The notes under the pieces are model-generated. The model saw nothing but the letters and a program-made list of their open reading frames with translations. It was not told the origin of the DNA and made no database searches. DNA of 64,000 nucleotides from Panagrolaimus kolymaensis (taxonomy: Eukaryota > Nematoda > Chromadorea > Rhabditida > Panagrolaimidae): positions 1,822,680-1,886,679 of the forward strand of contig JAJQJQ010000052.1 of the NCBI GenBank assembly GCA_028622995.1, in the 5' to 3' direction. Every line of letters starts with the position of its first letter. Positions within the stretch are counted from its first letter, which is position 1. This document shows positions 53,495 through 62,654 of the stretch, one piece after another. The position numbers and the translations under genes were made by a program.

Positions 53495-53775
53495 ATCTAG
53501 CAATTAACAAAATAAAAATGAAGTTCAAGAAAAGCAGCAACGACAAAATTTTGCTTGAAAAATAAAAGAAAGTTTGAAGCTTTTTTTTCTTTGAAATTTT
53601 TCAAAGTTAAGTTCAGCGATTTTTGGCAGCAAAAAAAAAAGCAGCCTCAATCATTTACCCACACTCTTGTAACGAACAATAATGGCTTACTTTTTGCTGT
53701 TTGCTTCATTCAACTTTTTTCTCTTCTCTCTTCTTGTTGCTGCATTTTTTGATCCAGCTGAATTAGAAATGTTCA
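53495..53775. promoter_or_regulatory. Divergent promoter region between CstF-50 and TRIAP1 genes
   Basis: 281 bp separate the two start codons on opposite strands. It probably contains both promoters and a spliced-leader acceptor (a T-run ending ATCCAG) before the + strand gene. A five-codon upstream ORF (ATG at 53769) overlaps the TRIAP1 start. Confidence 0.5.
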
Positions 53776-54184
53776 ATGTCTGAAAGATATATGCCAAGTA
53801 TCTTTCCAGAGTGCGACGAATTAAAACAAGTAAGTTTATTAATTCCTTTATCATCTTTCCTTGAAACCTTCGTCTCTTACATCATCATCCACTTCATAAT
53901 GCTTTTATTTTTTCAGATTTACGACAAGTGCTTTACTCAATTTTTTCAAAAATTTATTTCTCCTGATTATCGCCATAAACACGCCTCAAATCCCTGTGAA
54001 AGATTACACGAAGCTTATCGTGATTGTGTTGAACGAGTATGATATCACTTTTTCTTTGTCAACTATTTAATCACATGATATTTTTTAGCGCTTAGAAAAG
54101 AATCGTCCGTTCGAAATTGATCTTGAAGAAATAAGAAAAGAATATTTGAATACAGAAAACGATCGATTTGAAGAAAGAAAGTAA
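53776..54184 (+). CDS. TRIAP1: TRIAP1/Mdm35-like twin-CX9C mitochondrial protein
   Basis: Three exons (53776-53829, 53917-54036, 54089-54184) give 89 residues. Two CX9C motifs are present: CDELKQIYDKC and CERLHEAYRDC, plus CFTQFF between them, matching TRIAP1/Mdm35. The family resides in the mitochondrial intermembrane space and pairs with PRELI/Ups proteins to shuttle phosphatidic acid and phosphatidylserine; the cysteines form two disulfides. The charged C-terminal extension is longer than in human. Its stop codon lies only 5 nt before the MED10 start on the same strand. Confidence 0.9.
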
Positions 54185-54189
54185 AGAAA

Positions 54190-54732
54190 ATGGCTCCTGG
54201 AGAAGCTACATCGCCTGACGATCAAAAGTTTAATGAATTAGAACAAACGCTGGAACACTTTCAAGTAAGCTTTTAGTTGGTTGATTGATTGATTTAACTT
54301 TTGACTTGAATTTTAGGAAAATGCAAGACAAATGGGTGTTATAATGTCTGAATTTACTCCTCGGAGTCAAGAACCTTTACTCAACAAAATTCATACTATG
54401 GTTCATGGATTACGAGTATGTTTGGAATTTTCTTGTGAAGATGCTTTATGAAAACTAACAACGCCTTTCATTTTTAGGATCTTGATAAACTTAAAGACAA
54501 GTTCGTTGATGTTCGTGTTCCTGTTGAACTACTTGATTCCGTCGATGAAGGCAAAAACCCCCAACTTTACACAAAAGAATTCCTTGAAAGAACCTTGAAC
54601 AAGAATAAAGAAATCAATGGTAAAATAGAATTGTATAAGAAATTTCGGGCCAGCCTTATTCGTGAACTTGCTGAAGAACAACCTCAAACTATTATCAACT
54701 ATGCCGAATATCGTTCCATGAAAGATTCGTAA
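54190..54732 (+). CDS. MED10: Mediator complex subunit 10
   Basis: Three exons (54190-54264, 54317-54415, 54478-54732) give about 142 residues; human MED10 has 135. Conserved features include the LEQTLEHFQENARQMGVIMSEF helix, LNKIHTMVHGLRDLDKL, VPVELLDSVDEGKNPQLYTKEFLER and a C-terminal helix ending FRASLIRELAEE. MED10 is a core subunit of the Mediator middle module for RNA polymerase II transcription. The ATG follows the TRIAP1 stop by 5 nt. No pyrimidine-rich splice acceptor is visible between the two, so translation from a dicistronic message is possible. Confidence 0.92.
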
Positions 54733-54769
54733 ACTTTTTTTGTTCTTATTTTCTTGTTTTTTTTTGTTG

Positions 54770-54775
54770 AATAAA
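54770..54775 (+). terminator. Poly(A) signal AATAAA after MED10
   Basis: AATAAA 38 nt after the stop, between MED10 and mL43, as expected for an internal operon cleavage site. Confidence 0.5.
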
Positions 54776-54880
54776 GTGTTTATAGCTTATGTGTCTTTGA
54801 TTTTCTTGATTCTTGGTGCCTTTACCATCGCATATTTGTAATCTTTTTGCCTCTAACTTTTGAGGTTTTTACCAGACTTT

Positions 54881-54887
54881 CTTTTAG
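54881..54887 (+). promoter_or_regulatory. Trans-splice acceptor (CTTTTAG) abutting the mL43 start codon
   Basis: The AG at 54886-54887 directly precedes the ATG, 105 bp after the MED10 poly(A) signal. This arrangement is typical of a downstream operon gene receiving a spliced leader; the mature mRNA would have almost no 5' UTR beyond the leader. Confidence 0.5.
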
Positions 54888-55547
54888 ATGACTCACATTC
54901 ATCGTTACTTGCATGCTCCGAAGAATGGATATACCGCTCAACTGATGAAATTTTGTCCTAATTTTCGTACTCTTCGACTTTCATGGACAGCGTATTCTCC
55001 AAAAAGTGCTGGAATGGAAGAATTTGTTGACGAATATTTGCCTCATATTAGGTATGTTTTTTCTTGTCTTTTTGCTTTAACGTTTATTGTTTGTTTTTTA
55101 GAGAAAACAATCCTCAAATAAGGTTCTTCTTGGAAAGATCGCATAAGGTATCTTGTTTCGTTTGCTGTACAAATGCTATTGTATTATCGTTTTATAGGAA
55201 TGGGATCCATGGGTCGTTGGGCAATTTCAATGGAATAGAGAAAGAAAACGCCGTGTTGATTTCAAGACAAAACATCAAATTCTAGCACTTATCGAAGAAA
55301 TGGCAATTGGTGGAGATTATCGTGAAGGAAAAAGACGTTGTGTTCAAAAGCGTTTACGTAAGTGATGTTTCTATTGTAATCACAACTAATGGATTAACTT
55401 TTAGCTCGTGGCCAAGAAATATGGGATACTGAAACAATGGGTCATGATGTCTTCAAAATTTTAAGCAAATGGAAAGGAGACCCAGAAGATCCTGATGAAA
55501 TCACAGTTCAAACTCATCCACACTTTGTTCATCGCAAATATAATTGA
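54888..55547 (+). CDS. MRPL43: Mitochondrial large ribosomal subunit protein mL43
   Basis: Four exons (54888-55051, 55102-55147, 55198-55357, 55405-55547) give about 170 residues. After a short N-terminus with NGYTAQLMKFCPNFRTLRLSW, GMEEFVDEYLPHIRENNPQI fits the thioredoxin-like L51/S25/CI-B8 domain, followed by VVGQFQWNRERKR and an HQILALIEEMA helix. Order and length suit mL43; the sequence is diverged from vertebrate homologues. The family is a structural part of the mitochondrial ribosome. It is likely the third gene of an operon with TRIAP1 and MED10. Confidence 0.82.
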
Positions 55548-55632
55548 TTGAAATGTTTTATGCTTAGGTTTACTATTATATTTTATGTTTGATTTTTGTA
55601 TTGATTATTATTGTTTTGTGATGTCAAGTTAA

Positions 55633-55638
55633 AATAAA
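55633..55638 (+). terminator. Poly(A) signal AATAAA for the mL43 gene
   Basis: AATAAA 85 nt after the stop codon. Confidence 0.5.
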
Positions 55639-55931
55639 TCATTCTTTTTTTTGTTGTTGTGTTTTAACTTGTTCGAAATAAAAGTGTTTCCTTTAAAAAC
55701 CATCATCATTGAAAGCAATTCTCTTTCTGGCATAGCGTTCACATATTCATACCACAACTTTTTTTTTGTTTCTTTCACTCTCCATTGCTACGTGGAATTG
55801 GTTTTTAGCAGTTTATTTTGCTTCCAAATACAAGTTTCTAATAATTAAAAGATTATTTGTTGTTTGTTGTATTTTTTATTAATGAATGATATGGTATTTA
55901 ACTGCTACAAAAAATAATTATAATCATAGCA
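55639..55931. other. Intergenic spacer between mL43 and golgin genes
   Basis: About 290 bp after the mL43 poly(A) signal with no gene recognised. It may hold a promoter or only an operon spacer. Confidence 0.4.
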
Positions 55932-58900
55932 ATGGAAGATAACAAAGAAGCTAAATTATTACAAGCTCGTCAATTAGTTAGTTTTAGCGATAGCTTTTTA
56001 GCAGGAATAAAAACTTGATTGGATTTTTAGCTCAAAAAATACCAAACGAAGCACCCACAAAATGGTGAAATGAGTCAAATGAACCATCTAAGTAAGCTTT
56101 TTTTTGTTTGTTGCATTTTGGAGAGATTGAATTAGCAGCTACAACCTTTTTTATTAAACTTTAGATGGACATGAATCATATAGCGATGCCGCAAGTATTC
56201 CATCATCACGAGCTTCATCTGTTTGTGAAATATCTAAACCAAACAATAATTTTAATTTGACCAATAATGAAAAAGTATGTTTTATTTATTTTTTTTATTG
56301 AAACGAACGAAGGAAGTTAATATTAATAGCAATTCCTTTTTTTAGCAAGAATTAATTTATTTAAAGCGAGCTTTGGAGGACAAAGATAAAACTTATTCGG
56401 ATGTTGTACAAAAATTTCAAACTTTAGTAAGATTAATTTTTCTTTCTTGCTTATTTTTATCGTTTCAATCAAACAAAATTAGTTTTTAGCAAACTCATTA
56501 TGCTGAACTTCATACAGCATATAATCTTGCAAATCAAACATTACAAAATTCAACTTCTAAAGAATTTGCTGAACAAATAACTAAATTACAAACAGCTTTG
56601 AGCGTTGCAATTGAAGAAAAAACTTCATATCAAAGTGAACTTCGAACATTCAAAAATAAACTTGCATCATTCGAAGCAGAAAATAAAGCATTACACGTAC
56701 GTTCGTTCGTTTATTGAAGCTTTATCATGGCGAACCAAAATGCAAAAATATGCAATTTTTTAGGACCAAATTCGATCAACCAATGGTTCATCAAATTTAT
56801 ATGAAACTGAAAAAAGAAAACTTCACGAAGAAGTGGATCGATTAGCGAGGCAATTAAAATCGGTTACATCCGATTTAGAAAAGCAAAGGCAAGAATCGCT
56901 TAAATTAGAATCAAAAATTCGTCAAGTTAATCAAGATCGAAATGACACTCAAGCAAGACTCAAATATATTTTTAATGAAAAGGAAGACCTTGAAAAGGCT
57001 GTGGCTTCGATGAAGCATGAATTACAAATGAAAGAAATTTTTATTAAACAATTAACTTTTAATAATTCAGAAGAAAAAAATTTAAATTCTAAAGACCATC
57101 AAGAAGCATATATAAATTTAAATATGGAAAATCAAAAGTTATTGGGCGAAGTTGAAATGCTTCAAACAAAATTGGATGAATTTCAGCGGCAGCAACTTGG
57201 AACTCGAGAATATTATGAAAGTTGCATTGGAGAATTAAATCAAAAAGTTGCATATTTTGAATCAAAATTAAATATGGTTGAAAGAGAAAAAGTGGAATTA
57301 GAAACAAATAATTATCAAATTCAAGAAAAAATTAATTTTATTCTAAACCAACAAGCAGCAACTGCAGCGGCTGCTTCTCAACAACACCAAAATTTAGTTG
57401 CAACTATGGAAGATGCAAAACAGAGATCCCATTCAGCAACAAATTTAACTTCATCATCAGCTTCATCGATGGCTGTTGCTAATAATATTGATATGGTTGA
57501 ATTTGATGCATTAAAAAATAGTTTATTTGCAATTCAATCAGATTATTCCCGAGCGGTCGATAGAATCCACGAAATGGAAGCAATTATAAATGAAAAGGTA
57601 TTTATTTATTTTTTTTTCTTTTTTTTTGCTTTGACGGAAAAAAGTTTTTAATGAATTATTTAGCCGCAAAGATTAATAATTTCATTATTTACTAAAGCAA
57701 CAAAAAAATGAATCAAAAAGCATTTTTTATAAAAAATAAAGCTCAAACTTACAGTAATGCCTTAAAATTTGAAAAAGCTAAATTTGGTGCTTTTTTTTTC
57801 TGAAGAATTTGAAATTTGCTTTTTCTAAATTTTTGGCTCAAAATTTAGTTTTAAAAAAAGTCATTTTTTTGTTCCCATTTTTTGAGTTTTTGACCATTAA
57901 TTATTAACTATGCATTTTTTTTTTTTTGCAGGAAACAATTATCGAAGAGCTTGAAAGCCAAAATGCAAATGAAAAAGCAAAATTAATGAATCTTCAAAAT
58001 GATATCGCCACCCAACAAACTGTACAAATGGTAAATATACCTAAATATTAAAATTTTGTTTATTTAAAAAAAAAATTTTTTAGGATGTTCATTTACTTCT
58101 TGAACAATTACAAAATGAAAAGGCTACAGTTTCACGGGCGATAGCACAAAATATTGAATTGAAGGAACAATTGGGAGAACTTCAAGATAAATTTGTTGAA
58201 GTTACAAATCAAAGTGCTTTACACGAAGATCAGCGGCTTACAGCTTTAGTAACCATAGAAAAACTTCAAAAACAAATGGATGAAATTGTTAGTTTTTTAT
58301 TTGAGCAAAAAATTAATGGGTTTTTTTCCTCTATTTTTTAGATCGAAGGCAAAAATCTTCAACCAAATTATTTATCACCTAAAAAAGTTGAGCAAGGAAT
58401 TCAAACAACAGAAGAAATATATTTTGAAAAGGAAGAATCAAAAAATTATGCAAATGTGGAAAATCAGAAAATTAATTCTCCTTCAGAAAGTGACCAAGAA
58501 AAAACTTTTGCCCTTAATGAAAGGCGTTGTTCGCCTGAGTTAGAATTTGCTAAAGAAGCAGCAGCAACAGAAATTAACGATGAAGGCCAAGAAAATTCTA
58601 AAGTTGTATTTTCTCCCCAACTTTCTCCAACTTCTTCTTCATCATCTTCTTCAAGTTCAGGTGGAGCTTCAATGTCGAGAGATGAAATAATAAAAACCCT
58701 TGAAAATCGTTTGGAAATTTTATCGAAAGAAAAAAATGAAATTAAAATTGCCAATGATAAAATGCAATATTTTTTAACTGCATTGGAATCAGAAAATGAA
58801 TCCATTGGAGAATATATCGCTTTATATCAGTTTCAACGATCAAATATTCAAAAGAAAGCTGTTGAAAAGGATGCCCTCATTTCGCAGTTATCATTTGAAA

Positions 58901-59439
58901 AGAAAGCAGCTCAAACTCAAATCGCAGAATTACAGCAAATTTTGTATAATTTATTTGGACAATCTCCTCCTGTTTTAAGTGTCGCTGCTGCAACAACAAC
59001 AAAAAATAATGAAAATATTTTAAATGGCAAAAATCCTTTCAATGAAGCTGGTGCATCATCGCAACCATCACCAAATAATAATGAAGCGTTGGATAAATTA
59101 AATAAAATTTTGTTTGAACTTCAGGTAAGTAAAATTTTTAGTCGAAAAACTATGAAAAAAAAAACCATAAAAAGTTTTTAAAGAAAATAGGAAAAGATTA
59201 TTGAGTAAATCGAAGCTTCCCAAAATGAAACTTTTTTAAATTACGAATTTCATAAAAAAAAAAAAATAAGTTTATTAAGTTTTTATTTTTTATAGCATCG
59301 TCAACATCATACTTCTAATCATTTTATGGAAATTCCAAATGGAACATCGACGACACCCGAAGCTTCTTCTGCATCACCAACATTTTCTGATCCCAAACTT
59401 CATTGCCCAGAATGTCGAGGACAAATGTTTACTCTTTAA
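55932..59439 (+). CDS. GOLGA2: GM130/GOLGA2-like cis-Golgi golgin
   Basis: Ten exons (55932-55976, 56031-56091, 56165-56274, 56346-56426, 56490-56696, 56764-57597, 57932-58030, 58084-58287, 58342-59124, 59296-59439) give about 855 residues. The N-terminal KLLQARQLLKKYQ matches the p115-binding AAKKKLREYQ-type start of GM130. Most of the protein is coiled coil (Glu/Lys/Gln/Leu heptads). The conserved ESIGEYIALYQFQR block near the C-terminus is a hallmark of golgin GM130. Ser-rich and Ala-rich insertions interrupt the coils. GM130 anchors at the cis-Golgi through GRASP65 and tethers vesicles. The end, LHCPECRGQMFTL, has a CxxC pair and hydrophobic terminus. Confidence 0.88.
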
Positions 59440-60533
59440 TTAATTGTAAATTCCCAAGCAAAAAAAGAAAACATTCATTATTAATTAAAAAGCGAGTGCA
59501 ATTTTATCTTTTTTCCATGTGTCTTGTTGATTTTCTTAAAAATTTTTACTTTATTTTAAACTTGCTTGCTTCAAAATATTGTTTATCTTAGACTTCTATG
59601 TTTTTGTTTGTTATCATATGTTTTATATAGCAAAAAATTCAAAATGGTGGTAAATTATTAATATTAAAAAATAAATTATTCTTCAAACTTTTATAAAAAT
59701 GTCATCATCGCAATTGGAAATGACAAACAGCAAAGAAAAAAAGAAGGTGGAATTATAAAGATTGTCAACAAACAAAAAAAGGCTGGTCGCACATTTTGTA
59801 ATGATATTCTTTGGATTAATAATAGCTTGTTCAGCTGAGGCAGAAAATGAAAAAAATATCAACTTTTTTCTCGATCATACTTGCTTTCATCGTTGCTCTA
59901 ATTTTTTTTTGTTTCACACTTCTTCGTTGGTGAACGCATTCATTCATATACTGTGCATTTTGGCGGAGATTCAAAAAAGCAAAGAAGTATGAAAAAAATT
60001 TTTTTTGATGAAAACTATTTTATCATCAAAGCTTCAAAGAGTATGATTGCATTATTATTTTATTTTTGTCTCAAACAGAAAGTATATCTCAAAAAAAGTA
60101 ATATTAAAATATCAAATAGTTAATACCAAAATTTATTGTCGGTAAAATTAAGTATTTTACTGCAACAAAGAATGGCTTTAAAGGTCGATAGAGGAATCAT
60201 AAATTCATAGATTCGTCGAATTAGGGGCATAAAAAATATTATGTTTACAAATTACCAACATTTTTTTTTCAGTCATAGAAAGTTGCCAGGAATCAGGAAT
60301 TAACAAAACAAAAACTTTCACTAAAAAAAGACTTATTAAAAACAAACAAAAAATTTACAGCTTTGAAGTAAGAAAAAGAAAATCATCCATTTTAGACTAA
60401 AGACGATTGATTGCATGTGTGTGAGCAACTTGAATGGTCAAAGTCAAAGCTTTCAATCGCTTTCTTTCATTTTTCTTTTCAAATTTCCAAAAATTAAAGG
60501 TTTAATCGATTTTTGTATTTGGAAGAAATAATA
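59440..60533. other. Intergenic region, nothing supported
   Basis: AT-rich. Includes a probable poly(A) signal AATAAA (59670-59675) for the golgin gene. No other gene supported. Confidence 0.5.
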
Positions 60534-61035
60534 ATGGATGTGGAGAAATTCTCCACAGATGATATTTGGATATGTAAATGCCTGACACGAAGCTCTTGCT
60601 TCGCTGTATTTTTAAGTTATCAACTTTTTGATTTTTTAGCCTCGATGCATGGATATATTGGGTTAGTTCGAACTTTTCTTTATTGCTTCAATGCGCGGCG
60701 ACAAAGCAAATTATTGATTGAATGAAAATAGTTTTTGTTATTTTTTAAGGACCTTGAATCAACCAGCTGAAGTTGATTTAAGTTCACAAAGTTCAGAAAT
60801 ATTGGGTGATCGAAAAATTCTTGCTTCATCAACTTTTGAACGATTATTAGTTATAATTGCTTCAGTGTTTACAGTGGCATTAATTTTGAGGTTTGTTATT
60901 TAATAAAAAATTATGTTGGATTTTTGCTTCAAAAAAAATATCGTAAACCAAAAGCTTGTCGCTTGCTTTTTGGTGTTTAATTGCAGTTGGATTAAACAAA
61001 GCAAATTTGAGAATGCCAAAGCTATCATATTCTAG
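60534..61035 (+). CDS. Short single-pass membrane protein or truncated N-terminus, unidentified
   Basis: Exons 60534-60573, 60640-60661 (22-nt micro-exon) and 60750-60890 join in phase; a less certain fourth exon, 60987-61035, supplies a stop, for about 83 residues. The protein has an acidic/polar N-terminus (MDVEKFSTDDIWISS, then EVDLSSQSSEILGDRK) and one strong membrane segment (FERLLVIIASVFTVALIL). The layout of a cytoplasmic N-terminus before a signal anchor resembles type II membrane enzymes such as M13 peptidases, but no ectodomain follows before the telomere. It may be a genuine small protein or a gene cut off near the chromosome end. Confidence 0.45.
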
Positions 61036-61399
61036 AGCAAAACTCAAAAATCATTTTTTGTTGTTGTAAACATTCATATTTTTGGGGCTTGGGAAAAGTT
61101 AAGTTTACGCAATTTTTTTACTCACTTTTTTATCATTGTTTTCTCTTCAAAGTTAAAGCACGGCTTTTGAGATTGAAATAAGAAGGAATGGAAAGTGAAG
61201 AACTATTTTTTTTGGTTTTTTATTACATAAATGAATTTACTTGTTAGCTAGCGATAAAATTCATACTTTTTACTTGGGAAATTGTTTATCGATCCGTAGA
61301 TTCATTATTTATTTTTGAACCAAAAAGCATATTTTTTACAACAACAAAGAAAAAATCTGATATAAAAACATACATATTATTTTGTTAAAATTTTACTTT
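61036..61399. other. Subtelomeric spacer, nothing supported
   Basis: AT-rich, no gene recognised. Confidence 0.45.
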
Positions 61400-61891
61400 G
61401 AGGAGTTGGTGGAGTTAAAGTACTGCTTCTTGTTGTTGGTGTAATACCGCTGTTGCTATTATCATTATTACTACTACTACTACCTGTGGAAGGAGTAGGA
61501 AGTGTTAGATAATAAAGTAAATCGTGATTGTCGAATTCCATTATTAATTACCATTGTCGCCTAAATTTGAACAATGTGGAAATATTGGACATCTTCATGT
61601 CATTGGTCCACCTGCGACCCCAACTCAAAATGGATATTCGGATATCCGGATTCTGGAAGAGGTGAAAATAATGGTGAATTACTTCCAACAATAGCAACGA
61701 AATTATTGCTTCGTGGAGGAATACACAAATTTATTATTGAAATATCCATTGATTGGCCAATGGCCATGCAACCTGGATTTATAAAATATGGATTTTATGA
61801 ATTTGTTGCTGTTCTTACCGCTGCAAATCAATTATTATTGTTGGATGCTAATGAAAAATTTAGGCCATTAAACTGTCGAGGATATCGATGA
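61400..61891. other. Less AT-rich island with open frames on both strands, unresolved
   Basis: On + an ATG at 61574 opens 105 codons to 61891 (central part GYPDSGRGENNGELLPTIA). On - an ATG at 61767 follows a TAAATCCAG acceptor and reads MAIGQSMDISIINLCIPP to a CAG/GTGGAC donor at 61611, then a 9-nt candidate exon (61565-61557) and a last exon beginning at 61490. Splice signals favour the minus strand, frame length the plus strand. No domain is recognised on either, so no gene is called. Confidence 0.35.
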
Positions 61892-62654
61892 AATGAGTTC
61901 ACAATATTATTATAATTTTGTTGGAATGGTTTAATATAACATTGAGTAAATCCACCAAATCCAAAATATTAAAACCAAAAGATCATTTTTAATTTCATGA
62001 CTCGATAAAAAAAATGTTGATGAAATAACTTTGACGTTTTTTTGTGTGCATACAATTAACTTTTATATCATTCACTTTTTGGATGAATAAAATATTTTTC
62101 AATTACCATAAGCTATTGATGGTCGCAACAGCCTGCCATAAAAGCGATATCAATAAAAAAAAAACATCAAATGGTTTAATTAGCGATTCAAGTAACTAAC
62201 CCTATAAATATGCAAAATATTAAACAAATATTTTTTATCGAAGGAGACACGGCACCATCGATAACAAACATTGTACAATGAAAAAAATTATTTTTAATGT
62301 TTAATCGTTTAAGAAAAGAAGAAAAGCATAAATAAATAAAATATTTAGTGGCGAGCTAGTTTTTTAATTGCGAATATTTGTCAAAAAATAAGCAGAGAAA
62401 AAATTAATAAAATTAATAGCATTACAGAAAAGTCTGCTTTTATTTGTGAGCTTTTAAAAATTCAAAACAATAATTTTTTTGTTACTAAAGTTTAAGAGTT
62501 TAGGTTTACGGTTTTTTTTTGTTGTTGAAAAGAAAAAAAATTTTTTCTTCACACTTCTCAAGTTTAGACTTAGAAATTTAATAAAAAAAATTTTGTTTTG
62601 GATACTTTGAGAAGATGGCTTTCCCTTTTTAAACGAATATTTCCTCTAAGCCTT
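61892..62654. other. Subtelomeric AT-rich spacer
   Basis: No gene or long repeat seen. A single reversed telomere-like unit (TAAGCC, about 62648) occurs just before the array begins. Confidence 0.5.
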
